A stretch of DNA of 64,000 bases. Source: Fragilariopsis cylindrus CCMP1102. Taxonomy: Eukaryota > Bacillariophyta > Bacillariophyceae > Bacillariales > Bacillariaceae. This document shows, piece after piece, positions 31,746-45,578 of this stretch. The stretch lies in contig FMBT01000375.1 of NCBI GenBank assembly GCA_900095095.1, forward strand, positions 143,153 to 207,152, in the 5' to 3' direction. The first letter of the stretch is position 1, and every line of letters starts with the position of its first letter. Position numbers and translations under genes: made by a program. A model generated the notes under the pieces. It was not told the DNA's origin, did not search any database, and was given only the letters and a program-made list of their open reading frames with translations.

Positions 31746-34700
31746 AATAAGACGTTTCCTCTCCAGTAAGCAATCTTCAATTTTACATGGTCGTACTTTC
31801 CTATACCTCTTGTTCTTGCACCCAGAACAATTTTTAACGAATGGTTCCTATCGTGGGGTGCTATGAGACAACCTAAACACATAGAAGCCATAAACATCAT
31901 CTTATTCCAAAAATCAACTTGAACCACGGTGGCATCAGAAAAGTTTTGGTTTGACTTATCGACACAAAAGCTAGACATCAGACATAAGTTGATGACTCTT
32001 GGAAACTTCTCGCTTGGGAAAGGGAGGGGAGAGGGTCGCCGACCGAGTTCTCGTAGCTTTGATGAGCAATAAATATCATGTCGAAGAGTGTTATATTCAC
32101 AGCCTAAAGCGGAAAAGCGCGTGAGTTCCGAAACGTTTATACCCCTCAAGTCAACGATTAGGTATTTCGGTATGTGTATTAGTCGAGTTACGACTCTTCT
32201 TGAAGCTTCAATCTACACAAATGACAAAGTGTCGAATCGAGAACTTTATTTCCCTATAACAACGCGTGAGACGCATTATCAACTTATCCGGTTAGATCTT
32301 GGAAGTATCTTTGATTGATCAAATTTGAATAGAAGTTTGTTGGACGACAACCAAACCAAATAGGAACCAGAAAGCTTGCTATTTTGTCTCTGTGTTGTAC
32401 AAACTACAAATTTCTTAGGTATAGTTAGTCTCAAGACCCAGGAGTAAGTTTTTAAAGATAAATTACTGTATATTCAACTGAGAGAAGATTATTTAATTGG
32501 TTTAGGAAGGAAGCAATCGTTAAGTTTTCTTTTTAGGTGATCTTAGATGAGTCGGACTAGTTGTTATCATCTTATCGAGACTATTTCTCGCAGAAATTTC
32601 ATACGAACTATAAATAAATACTGAAAGGTCAGATCTGGTTTGTTGATAGCTGCGCATTAGATCTCGAACTTGCTTATCTTTGATCCGGTAGATTCAACCA
32701 ATTTAATGCCAGAATAACCTTATATTTGACGCTAGTGGAGGTTCCGTCCCTTCGACCTAGAAAAAAATTCGGTTAAGAAGTCGAAGTGACAACAATTTGT
32801 CATAAATTGATCTTGATGTGAGTGACTGGCATAGTTTTACCTTAGGTTAGGGCGGTATGGAACAACCAATAACTTTTGACTCAAGAATGATAGGCATTAG
32901 AGTCTTGAAATTCGACGGACACCCCTCCTCTCCTTTGCATGACAGGTGATAATTTGAACTTTGCCTTCCAGTACAAACAGCTCAGTAGGTGTTTTCGCCT
33001 TTCAACTATTGAGTGCTGAAATCTGCCGACCTTTATGTGAACACCGGTATACTACTTATGAAATGGCTTTTGTGATGTTTTGAGCCTTGCCCTTTAATCT
33101 AAATAGCCGAACAGATTCTTCTACACAGTCGAATCGAAAAGTGGCATTTTTAAAGCGCTAAAATCCGACAGCGCTGATGTGATCACAGGTGCATTACTTG
33201 TGAAAATGCCGGTCTTTGAGTTGCCGTTTTTATCTTCATCGGATCGTTTTATCCCTAGCGCGAGGTGCCGGACGTCGCAACAGATACGAAAGCGCTGACT
33301 GTGAAGTACAAAATGTGCTGATCGACTGAATTGTAGAAGACAAGGTGATGCAACCCTGTAAGAGCTGTCTAGAGAGTCAACGAATTTGCGTGTTTTGTTC
33401 TCGTTTAGACGTACTAAGGAAAGAGCCGCTGGCACGAATGTATTTTTGGATCAATCACAGGATCATCGTAGCGGATGTCTTTTCTCCTCAACTGGCTTGC
33501 TTGTGTGCTGGAATTGCACTGGAATACTGATCGGTAAGACCATTCTCACCGGCTCGATATTACGCAGGCTGCTAAGTATAGCATATCGTATGAACACCCG
33601 GACAGGTCTATTGGCGTTATGACCGATGCCCCTGCCAGATCTTAGTGGAGTATTTTAAAATTATCGAGTCTATGACTGACTTTAAGTCTTCTAATTGGGA
33701 ATAATTTCCAGGTTATGTAAGAGATGACATGAACTGACTGCAAGCCGCTCAAGAGGATTAAGGCGATCATATAAATGAAAACCTAAATGACCTACTCAAC
33801 TTCATTGTCTACATTACCAGTGGTCACTTTGCAACAAGTGGTTGGAAGATGAGAAAGAAGTTTGTGTCATCATTGAATTTCCTTCAAGCGCTCTGATGCA
33901 CAGACGTTGTGGAAGTGTTGGTTAAGTGCTTTGTAGCTTGGAGGAAAAAGATGAACTTGGATTCTACAGCAGGCTCAGTAAGGTTCCTGCAGTCAAACTT
34001 GTTCTTCTATCATATCTTGCTTAATAGACTGTGATGTTACAGCATTGAGAGAACCTGTCTATTTTCTAATTTTTCCCCCCAGCTTTACAACCCAACTGCT
34101 CCAGGGAAACATTGGAAGATAAGCATTCATGACTTGTGTTAATGAGCAACTATCAGGTATTCTGACTTCTGTAACTTATAAGTTTCAAACTGTTATCACT
34201 CTCAATCTGTTTAATACCACTAGAACTCACCTCTGGTCTACATTCTTGAGAACACCAACGTCATCTTCAATTGATCACAGTTGATTTGTTTGGCTCTCAT
34301 CTTTAGCTTCTTCAAGTGCAGCATCATCAGCCAATTGATCTTCTACTCAATAGCCTGTGTCTTGGCTATCTTGTACTTTATCTAGTTATTTTCAAACCAG
34401 ACTCCTTCAATGAGTTATTGGAAAATAAGCATTCATCACATCTATTAACCAGCAATCATTAGGTTTTCTGAATTCAATTATTCAAAAGCATCTAACTGCC
34501 ATCAATAAACCAGATAGTTTGCCTTGAGATTGAATCTGATCTATGCTACAACACAAAACTGCTTAATCTCTTCCAGCTTGTCTGTCTTCTAGTAGAGTCC
34601 GAACATTGCAAAATAGTAATGCAGCTTTGTATGAACAATGATGATCATCTTACTTGTTGCACCATAAATAGTTTTTAATTCTGGATGTTTGCTGCAAAAT

Positions 34701-35206
34701 AATAATTTAAGAAATATATTATGTGTATCTAATGGGTGTACATACTGTTTTGTTGCCTCCCTGTCTTTGATTTTGCTGCTATTTTGTCTTGTGCCAGAAG
34801 CATTATTTGGTCCACTCATCATGCATAAAATAGGGTTTTTCCTCCTTTCCTTGGATTTGTTCTGATATTATGTATAACTTTTCCATACTTTGTTGGTTGC
34901 TGGAGGACATAGGTATCTTGTCTGGGAATGGAGAGCTGAAATTGTGTATTGCCTGAATCTTTGTAGTACTGATTTTATCCGGACTGATATCCTCATTATT
35001 ATTTATGCTTGGTGGCTTCATAATATCTCTAATTGATGTTCAAGTAGACCCCTGTAGCGCCTCTATTCAACATTCAGCTTTGCTATAGAGAGGAGAAACA
35101 CAGACAAAGAATAGAGTAATAGATAATGCAATAATAGAGTTTAGTCTATTAGTGCTATTATATTATGAAGCATGGTAGCTGGTTTTATCATGAGAGCCTT
35201 GAAAGG

Positions 35207-35729
35207 TGTTACGTTTCACAAACGATCAGTGACACAGTATTCTAATAGTCTTACTCTTAGCACTATAAGATTCTATTAAGACGGTAAGGGTTGCTACTCA
35301 CTTCCCTTAGAAGACTACTGCGGTTGTTCTGCCAGGTTACTCACCCTTCTTGAATATGGACCTTCTTTACGGATGGTGGTTATTCTTTATGTAGATATCT
35401 CTATTGGTATTGCTACTGCAATATACAACCATTGTTCAAACAAAAACGGTTATTATTAACACACTTGTTTATTTAGTCTATGGTTATTACAATTTATCAT
35501 CAATAAAAGATATTGGGTCTTGTTGTTGTCTTTTGGTGGTACTACTGTAAACAGTATTTGTGTACACAACGTTATTTGTAACATCACTTTGCCTAATACA
35601 TATATATTAGTGGTTTGCTGCGGACACTTCTTTTATTTGTGTTTTGATTTCAGCTGGTTATAATTAATTTTGATACTACTCACAATGATTACTTCTACAG
35701 ACATAGCTGGGCTTATGTACGGTTTGACA
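35207..35729. mobile_element. Solo LTR, copy B (523 bp)
   Basis: Starts TGTTACGTTTCACAAAC and ends GGTTTGACA, flanked by AAAGG (35202-35206 and 35730-35734). Homologous in order to copy A (22231-23046) but about 290 bp shorter, so one copy has large indels. No coding region attached. Confidence 0.8.
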
Positions 35730-35734
35730 AAAGG

Positions 35735-36611
35735 GGATCCATTACTATAGAGTATGTTTGACGTGTTTCTACCAAAAATTACAAGAATCATTTGTGTGTT
35801 ATAGAATCAACTTCCAATTAATTCATTATTGCCTTATCTTCATGCCGCTGGGTGGACCATTGTAGATCTCCAATATCCCTCACATCATTCTGATATCATT
35901 GCTTCATTTTTTGATTTCAATCCATCTAATTGATCAACTGATCAATCAATTGATCAAAAGATTTAGGTTCTTATATTGGTGCTATTGTTGGTCCATTCCT
36001 TTGTCGGTCAATGGGGAGGAGAGCATTCAAGGACGTGCTCATGATCATCTTCAACTTGGTGTACTCTGATGTAGTTGATTTCTCCATGGCATCATGGAAG
36101 ATTTTTTGTTTCAATTTTTTTGCTAGTTTGATTGATGTATCAAGTAGAAGAGATCTTCTTGTTTTGGTCTTTGTCACGGGTGTAGACGGAATGTATTGAG
36201 TAGTTAGAATACGATCATGGACAGTATTGCTACTTTGATTGGGATACGTATATCGAGGAAGAATTGGCCTTACTGTGTATGGCATAAAGTACTTGCCGCC
36301 TGCCTTGAGAGCGACATATTTTAGTCCCTTAATATCATAATTTTCAAAATTTTATGTGAGATAAAAATGACCATTATTAATAATCTTATTGTAAGTTAGT
36401 GTAAGAAGTTACTGTACTGAACTGTACGTAATTTATCTTTCTCGACCCGATCCGGAGACAATCTTTTCAACTTAACACATTCAGACTCAGACCAATTGCT
36501 GCAACAACCTCAGCGGCGATTTGCATAGGACACCCGCTGCCATTCCGATATTTCTTTTGGAGCCCCCCCCCCCCCTCATCCAGATAGAAATTCAGCTACG
36601 AAATCCGAAAC
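35735..36611. other. Intergenic region upstream of the golgin gene
   Basis: No gene recognised. A run of 13 C (36563-36575) lies 36 bp before the golgin ATG. The short minus-strand frame 35971-36285 has no known motif. Confidence 0.5.
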
Positions 36612-39600
36612 ATGGCGACTTCGGATGCCGTCGTCTCGATGGATCGTTTTGTGTCTGCTTCAAGTGCGCAAGACGCTATCAATAGTTTAGAAAAGCTTGT
36701 CGATGCCTTCAAAAATAATGGAAGAAACCATGATCGAAACGAAGAAGAAAAGATTGTATGGGATCCTGCTTGGATATTTGAGCACGAAGAAATTGCGGAA
36801 CATCTGATCTGGTTACTCCAACACGGGACGTTGAAAGCCAACGAAATCCCTTGCGAAGACGGTGTCAATCTTGTTTGTCAATTATATAAGTATCTTATTA
36901 AGACCCCCGAGGCATTAAAGAAACCTTCTCCAGGACTACTGCTTGAATCTCTCTTGGACGTTCTAGATAACTCGGAAAATCCAATATATGTCAGAGTTTT
37001 GGCACTTAAAGTACTAGAGGATCTCTCGAAACGACACAAATCAATTGCTGTAAATCAGTGGTTACAAGCTCCGAACGGATTACATCGAATTGCTGATCTT
37101 CTTGCTATCGATGTTGATAATAATCCCATGGAAGAAGCAATTCGTGATCAAGCCTTGATCGTTGCTAAGTCGCTAGCCCGTGAAGCACCCATAGCAAAGG
37201 TTTTCTTGTTTGCCGAGGTAGAATGCAAACTCCTCGATTTATGTTGGAAAAAAGGAGGACTCACGAAAGGCAACCCTGTCGTTATAGATGCGCTTGAACT
37301 TATTCAAGAAATACTGAAGCACACTGACGCTTCTTTGCAGGATTTGATGTTGCAGCGGCCTAATGTTGCACCGAGGTTATGCATGTTGCTTGATCTCAGA
37401 GGCGGTGATGAATTTCTACATCCGACTCAAAAGTCTTTGAAAGCCACACAGGAGGGTAACGGTGGAGACGACGACGATGACCTTGACTCACTGCTCGCTA
37501 GTGGGGATGCTAAACCGAAGGAAGATGAGAAAGTATCGCTAGAGGAATCTCAAATCCCCCGTCTTCTACCTGCAGAAGAAAATGTAATCAAGCTCGTATT
37601 GAATATTCTTCGCTTGCTTTTGGAAACAGATTCAGTCAGACACGTAGTCTGGAAACAACACAATAGCTTATGTAATATGGTATGGGATCTTGCCTTAGTT
37701 AACAACCCTATGAATCCACCAGTTTGCGCATTGCCGTCGTCATCACTTCAACAGGAAGCATTGAATGTGGTCGCTGATAAGTTCAATGATCCTATTACAA
37801 TGGATCATCTCTCAGGACTTGATAGGCTTCTGTCTCTAGTATGCACCGGTGGGGGGATATCAGACAAATTCGACGATAAGTTAGGGTTATCTCAGTCAGC
37901 TCTAGCCGTCTTGAGACAAAGTCTTCCCGGAGATCGCATCCATGATATCCTCATGCGAACATTGGCGCCACCTCCAACGGAAGATGAAAATGCCCCTCCT
38001 CCTGGCCCTACAGTAGTTCAAAAGTTATGGAATACGGTTCAAGAGAATTTGAGCTCCGAAGTGAGCGAACAGCGTACAATTTTTCTCTCTGGAGCACTCG
38101 GAGGTCTTGGCCTAATGCTATGTGATGAACAATCAAGGGAGATCATGTCAAAGGTGGCACCAATTGGTCTTGATCGACTCTTGGAATCTCTATCCGAGGA
38201 AAGTGACGGTTTTGTTCAGTGCTCGTTGGTACGATTCTTTTGCGAATGGATTTACGAATGTCCATTCATTGCACATAGTATACTCTGCAGTACTGCTTCG
38301 ACTCACTTGGCTGGAATGGCTGCTGCCACGAGCAGTTATCAATCGTTGACTCATCTTCTTCTTGGATTAGCAATGGAATATTTGACGAAAGAGGAAGAAT
38401 GCGGTGGCTGGACGAGAAATGGTATACTTCAAATCATCATTAAAATTGGTATCTCAAAATATACATTAAGCCTCGAAGGGCTGAAAAGGACGACAAATCC
38501 GAAAATGCCTTGGGTTGTTTCCGAAATGGAATACAAGAATTGGAAAAAAATCTGTAGCCAATCGGTTTTGACTGTTCGGAAACGTGTGGTCGAAGAGCTT
38601 GCTGGTGGAAGTAGTGGAACCGATGATGAAAGTGACGGAGATCACAGTGACATTGTTTTCGGATCGGATGGTACGAGTCTACCTCCAAATCAAAAAATAA
38701 AACCCCTACAAAAATTGATCTCTCAGCAATCAAAAGAAATGGACGAGATGAGGAAAGAAATGCACGAAATGAGAGCCAGGCTTACATCTCAAGATGATCA
38801 ATTGAGTACGTGGAAACGTCGAATGGAAAGTACACCAACAGAGTTAGATGATCTTTTGAATGAATTTACATCAAAGAATGTAAAGTTAGAAGAGACAATG
38901 ATAACTTTAGAATCAGAAGTCGAACGTCAAAAATCCGAAAAAGAGACGGAGACTAAACTATTGGAAGGTAAGCTTTCAGAATCCCGAGGTGATGCTGATA
39001 GAATCCGTACTCAAGAACAGGAAGTGAGAGATGACTTGGAAAGAACTGAACAAGAAATGCAGGCTTTAAGCCAAGCATATGCTAGCCTGGAAGAAGAATA
39101 TCAAAGGAATCAGAACCATCAAAATGCTGGTGCCCCAGCGGAAGAAACATCACAACAAATACAAGGTGAAGTCTCGCACCAGCAGAGTGGAATCGGATCT
39201 ACCGAAGTAGCTACATTGCGTGCAGAGAACACTCGTTTGAAAAATGACGCACGAGCTGCAGATGAATGGATGTCAATGGCCGTTCAAAAATTAAATGATA
39301 TGGGAGGCGCAAATGTCGATCTGGAGAAACAAGTTGCAGGTCTGAATAGCCAGATTGTGGAGTCACAGGCTGTTGCTGACAATATTTCCATCAATAGCCA
39401 AAATGGAAAACATCAGATCGAGATTCTAGAACTAGAACTCAAAGAAGAGAAATCATTGCGTGTAGCAGCAGATCAACGTGCTTCTTCCTCCGACAATTCG
39501 AAAATTGAACTGGAACGTGAGCAGCAAAACTCCAAAACTCTTGCACGACGCATCACCGAAGCCCAAGAAGCGCTGTCAAAGTACGAAAATATGGATATGC

Positions 39601-42600
39601 AAATACAGAGTGAACGGAAGAGATACGCCGAGCTCGAAAATCGCATTTTCGAAGCCGAGGAGGAGATCAGAGTAACTACATCATGTTTGGAAGATGAAAG
39701 GAATGCTAAGTTTGAAATAGAGAAGCAGCTTAGTGTCGCCAGCCTTTCTAACATTTCCTATAACGATGGGCCTATACCAACGCAAGACCCGAACAATGAC
39801 CAAAAGCTTGAGCTATTACGCTCTGAGTATGACGCTATGGCTACTACCAAGAATACCGAAATAGAGGGCCTGACTCTTTCCTTGCAAAAAATCCAGAGAG
39901 ACGAACAAACTTTTAAAGGTGACACAGACACGAAAGATATTGAAAAAACTAAGCAGGAGATTAATGAAATCCGAGAAAGGTCGCAAGAAGAAATATATCG
40001 GCTTGAATCAGTCATACGAGAATTAAAGGATAGACTCGGCAGTGGATTGGGGGCATATAAAGTTGAGGATATTCGCGCTAGGGATGGAGAGATTGAAGAA
40101 ATGCGAACAGCTAACGAAGCTGCGCAAGAGTGGATGAATAAGGCTGTAGAGCATCACCAAAGAAACTCTACTCAAATATCCAATCTTTCTGAAGAAAAAG
40201 CAGCCCTGACACTAAAATTAGAAGAAGAACGAATGAAGGTGTCCTCTCAAAAAATGAATGATCCGTCATCTATTCAGAATGAGCTAGTTCAAAAGATTCG
40301 AGAATTAGATTTGATGAATGAAAAGTTTGCTAGAATCGAAGTAGAATTGGATGAATTGAAAAAGGAAAAAGAGGCAAACCAAGGTCTCCTGGACGAACTT
40401 GGAATTGCAGTGGACGACGTTAAGATCATGCAACAACAACTTGCAGAATATAAGGCGATTGTAACAAATTTGGAAACGAAGTTATCTGTAAATAGGCTAG
40501 ACGAAGAGAACGACGAGCTAAGATCGTCTAACAAATACCTACAGACGAAGTTGAAGGAATTCGAAGACTGGACACAAGCAGCGCAAAATAAGATTGCTGA
40601 TATTATGGCCGCCAAGGATAAGGCTGAAATCCAACTGCTGGGAACAACAGAAGAGCTCCAATCCCTACAAAAAGAAAATAAATCTCTCCATACAAATCTT
40701 GCCCAATCACAAGACGATAAATGTGCCTTGGAGAAACTTAGGGAAGATGTTGCAATGTTAGAATCAAGAAACGATTCCCTATCAAATGAACCGAACGACC
40801 GAGAGAGCCAGTATGCAGATCTTCAATCTCAATACAATATCTTGTTTCAGAAATCTCATGATTCGGAGCAAGAATCGAATAGTGTACTTGCTATAAGAAA
40901 TGATTTAGAGAAGGATCTCATGGAAGAAAGACAGTTGTCAATAGTTCGATGTGCTGAAATTGACGACCTGAAGGCCGAAAATGTGGCTCTATCGGGTTCG
41001 TTGGAAAAAATCAGAAATGGATTAGATGACAATCAAGCTACACCTACTGAATCTATGATAACTGAATCAATAGACCTTGTAAAAGAACAGAATGACAAGA
41101 CTGGTAATGTACATGAGGAGGCACAAGTTGCAAGAATAAATGAACTTCTTGGGGAGCTGGATAGAACGAACGATGAGCTAGCGACAGCCAATGAAGCTTT
41201 GTCACGTGACGAAGATGTTGTCCGGGAATGGGAAGGTGAGTGTGTTCGTCGTAAATTCAAATGTTATGCTAGTAGTTCCGATATTTTGTCCGCTAATTTT
41301 TGTATCTTGTGTGCTTGTGCGGGTGATTTAGACCGAGTTTCGCAATTAGAATCCGAGTTGGCAAATGCTCTTTTACAGATGCAGGAACAAGAGACAGAAG
41401 CAATGGATGCAATTGCCAAATGGCAACTGAATAGTACTGAATCAGAAGAAAAATGTGCCGAGCTTGAAGAAAAACTCAAGAAAGCTTTAGATTTAAAGGA
41501 ATCAATCGACGTTACAAATAATACACCCGAATCTGAATTCCTCCAGTTGAAGGAAGATAATTTTTCGCTTCAAGAGCATATCAAAGAGCTAGAGATATCA
41601 TTAGCCGAGAAATCTGGTCACGAATTTGATTCCGTTTCAGAACTTCAAGAAGCCCTAAAGATAGCTCAAGAAACTCTTACCAGAGACGAGGAAGTTGTAC
41701 AAAAGTGGGAAGGTAAGTCAAAGTATGATGCCAAGGCATGTATAGATCAGAAACGAGAAAGTATGCGCCTTCCACTCATCAGTTTGAAATCTTTGTTTCC
41801 TAATTTTTGTTTCCTATCTTAGAACGAGTAACGGAACTAGAAACGAACAGAAAATCTTTACAAACTGAGCTTCAGGAACAAGAGGATAAAGCGAATGATG
41901 TTATCAGTAAATGGCAGGACAATTGTGCAGCGGCAGAATTGAAGTCCTCAACTATCGAGGAAGAATTAGAGGAAATAAAGAAATCGAAACATTCAGACGT
42001 GTCGATCGGAGATACTAGCGTACCAGTAGACCAAACCCTTGTTGACACGCTTGCAAAAAAGGAAAATGAACTTCGAAAAGCACACGAAGATGCAGAATCA
42101 AACAAACAGTCTATGCAGGAACTCAAAGGTATGTTGTGTCGCATTATTACCCCTCACGTGCGTCATAGTTTAGTATTTTTCGACCTAATGTCATGTTATT
42201 TTTCTAATTCTAATTCTTCGTCAAACTCATGTATTTTTTTCTCAACACAGACCGGATACAAGAAGTGTCACACCAAATTGAATCAATAAAGAAATTTTCT
42301 GGTAACGAACAACTTGAAAGCAACTATGCAATCGAGCAATTGGAGGAAAAGTTTACTGAATCCGAAAAAGAAAACACGTTGTTGAGAGATAATCTTGAGG
42401 AAGCTAAATCAAATTATGACGAGTTACAAGCGCTTCGCAACACCATTTCTAACGACGACCAGATCGTCCATCAATGGGAAGAAAGGGTGAACAAACTAAC
42501 GGACTCTATTGCGGTACTAGAAGATCAGCTAAAAGAACAAGAGAATGAGGCATGTGATGCTATTGCACTATGGCAAGTTACATGTTCTGATTTTGAAATG

Positions 42601-45115
42601 AAGTGCTCCAACCTTGAGTTCGAGGTAAAGAATAGCCGTGAAACGGTATCAATTCGTAATTGGTCAATCGAGCAATTGATGTCACGCAATGAAAGTTATT
42701 GCGCACATATCAAACAGCTTAATTCGGCTTCTCTGAAATTTGAATCTTCAGTCAACGCTAATTTATTTAGTGCTACGACCGAGATCGCAACACTCAATGA
42801 GGTTCTAGAAGTCGAACGCAAGAACAAGGCTGACGAGCACGAACAACTCCAGGCCAAAATTGCAGTTGAGAAAGAATACAATCACGAAGCAAGGGATGAA
42901 ATCGAAACTCTTACCTCTAGTTTAGAAGAAATAAAGATTGAATCAGAGGATACTCTGAACCAATGGACCAGTAAGTAATTATATCTGTCAATGTGCTTTT
43001 ATTACAATGTTTTTTCGTTAATTAATGTTATTATATCTTTCCCGTTGACCTTTTGATCCACAAACAGCGAGATACGAAGAAATCGACAGGGCTTTCAGAG
43101 AAGTACAGCAACAGTTAGAAGGCCAAGAGCACGAAGCAAACGAAGTCATATCGATGTGGGAATCGAAAACGGAGGAGCTTGAAAAGGAGCTTGATCATGC
43201 TGAAGACCAACTCCAACGACTTGAGGACATTCTTATTGTCAACGACAACGAAGACGATACGAATTTAGTTGATGTAGCTGAGAGTATTTTGCAGGAGAAT
43301 AACAATCTCAATTGTCACTTACAGGACGCAAAATCTCTTGCTAATGAGCACGACACTAAGGCGCAAGACTTTAAAAGCCAGATTGAAACTTTAGAAGCGA
43401 AGCTATCGAATAGGGAGGATCAGTTCCAGGGAATGAAACTCGAGCGCGATCGAATGAAGCATCAGCTATCATTGAAATCACAAGACAAACTCGAGGAAGA
43501 ATGTGATAGATTGATAGGCGAGGTTGCGCAAATAGGAGAAGAGTTGCGCGAAGCCAATGCCATGCTGCAAGCATGTGTCACTGATGGATCGACGGACAAA
43601 GCTACAGAAGTCGCATCATACGCTCTCAGGGACGAAGTCAATAATATGAGAAATCATTTAAATGAATATCAACAGAAATACGAGGACGAGAAATCTGCAA
43701 GAGAGGTCGCCGACTTGGAAATTATCCGTCTTCGTGATGACATCGCCGTCCTCCTTTCTCTTTCTGAACATGAAAATAATCCTACCAATCTGAAAAAACT
43801 CACAACGAAATCAATCGAGAAATTACAGAAGATAGAACATACCGAAATTGTTGACCTGAGAAAGTCGTTGTTCCGAGCCATGGAAGAGCTCGAACTTACT
43901 CGATCAGCAGAGAAGGATTCAAACGAAACATTATCGAAACTGAGACTTCATATTTCTGTCTACGAGCAGGAGATTATTGCTGCCAAGTCTGAAGTTAATT
44001 TCCTGAGTGAAGCTATGGAAGAGTTGCGTCAGACGGAAGATAGCAAACGAGCATCACTTGAGTACCGAATAGGCTCTTTAGAGAATGAAAATGATGTGGT
44101 ACGAAAATACCAAGCTGCCGAGTTGGAGAATGTTAGAAACGAACTTGCGCAAGTATCGATGGAAAAAGATATGATAATGCATAAAATAAAAGAGACCGAG
44201 AAGACAAATGCATCATTGATTCTTGCAGTATCGAAAGAGGATCGCGATAATTCACCCCGACGAAATAGTATTGAGTCAGAATGCGCCAAGCTACGGGTTG
44301 AAAATGCGCATCTTCTTACTGTAGTGGAGGAAGAAGAAGAAATGGTACAGAGAAGGCTAAGAGAACTTTTATCCGCACAAATCGCCAGTAGCGAATTAGA
44401 TGTGATCCTTGAACGCGAACTTCGACTTTCAGCAGAAGCAGCTCGAGCGATACTACAGGATGAGCTGAGCGAATTGCGCAGCGACAGCACTCGACTTTCT
44501 GACCGAAAACGCGACAATGGTCAGAAAAAAAGCTCAGACTCGATAACAGACGAATTGAATTCCCTGAGAAGTTTTCTCGATACTATGAAGAAGGAGAACG
44601 ATAGGCTAAAAATCACGATGAACGAAGAAGCATCTAAGGCGAAACATATGATTGATATTTTGACGGAGGAGTGCCGTAAAGCGCAGGCGAAAGCGTGTAA
44701 ATTTGATCGCGACACTCGGACTGAGCTCGCAGTACAATCCGAAATAGCGAAAATGAGACTACCTGCATTAGCGTCGAATGGGGATCGAAAATCTTGGAAT
44801 GAAGATTATATGAATAACTCTACTAGTAAAGGCCCTTCTACAGAGAATTATGAGGCATCTCTTCCTAGCGCAGAAGCGTTTGATTTGATAAGGAAACAGA
44901 AAGAAGAAATCCAAGAGGAGAGGATGATGTATAGTGAAACCCTGCAAGAACACGACGACTTACTTGCGCTCGTTGCACAGCAGGACCTCGAGAAATGTTG
45001 TTTGAGGGAAGCCCTTATCGAAGTTGCAGGATACCAAGTTGCCGACGAAGCAATGAAAAGAGCAGAGGAATTCGCTGTCAATAGATATGGCAACGCTCTT
45101 CAAGTGGTGAACTAA
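36612..45115 (+). CDS. USO1: USO1/p115-like vesicle-tethering golgin, very long
   Basis: Five exons: 36612-41235, 41332-41712, 41823-42128, 42251-42970 and 43068-45115; all four introns are GT-AG and phase 1, and together the exons give 2,692 codons without a stop. Residues about 60-640 match the armadillo-like head of Uso1/p115 (for example the stretch IYVRVLALKVLEDLSKRHKS and the REAPIAKVFLFAEV region). The remaining 2,000 residues are almost continuous coiled coil, far longer than p115 (about 960) or yeast Uso1 (about 1,790). Family role: Golgi-bound tether that captures COPI/COPII vesicles before SNARE pairing. The tail holds a repeated module (E-x-VV-x-WE, RV-x-x-L, EQE-x-EA-x-D-x-I-x-x-WQ) at residues about 1535, 1662, 1840 and 2005. 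Intron 1 is 96 nt with no stop, so retention would keep the frame. No C-terminal membrane segment or GRIP domain is seen. Confidence 0.85.
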
Positions 45116-45578
45116 GTAGTATCATTTATTCAATTTAAGCATGGTATCAGATCTTTAGATTTTATCCTTAAAATTATGTATTTGAATGCGTTTTAAAATC
45201 GGGGGTTTTATGTTTAGTATAGTTTATAATGATTTTACATTCGAGAGGCACGATCATACCATCCTCGAGGTTGAGAATATAATATACAAATATTCAATTT
45301 AGCTACTGTATTATAAAAGTTTCAATCACAAAGGAAATACCAGCTAGCGGGAGATATAAGGCAATATTTTGGAAAAGGTTATACCGCACTAGCGCACTTG
45401 CTGACAGAGCAAGCTAATTGCATGTATGGTGCATTTCTCTCAATCGAAGAAAATGTACTATCGATGTGGTGGAGTCATTTTGTTCCCGAAACAACGATGT
45501 GGGATATCTCCTTTTCCAGAAAATTGCCAAGTACAAACAAATGCTATTTGTTTGAATACAAAGGCAAGATTTCAGTGC
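45116..45578. other. Convergent intergenic region
   Basis: 463 bp between the 3' ends of the golgin and SAP genes, AT-rich at first. Nothing else recognised. Confidence 0.5.

Larger units (their letters stand above)
30319..35201. other. Gene-poor region, 4.9 kb
   Basis: No recognisable gene. The longest open frames (30457-30846 and 31649-32149, minus strand) have no ATG near their starts and no known motif. Small structures: a 64-bp tandem duplication (31070-31195), a perfect 15-bp hairpin (31712-31745) and a diverged 60-bp direct repeat (about 34109 and 34421, sharing ATTGGAARATAAGCATTCAT). Probably decayed repeat DNA. Confidence 0.5.

Noticed and set aside
31649-32149. 166-codon minus-strand frame
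   Set aside because: No ATG at the start and no similarity recognised; it contains a perfect hairpin, which suggests noncoding sequence.
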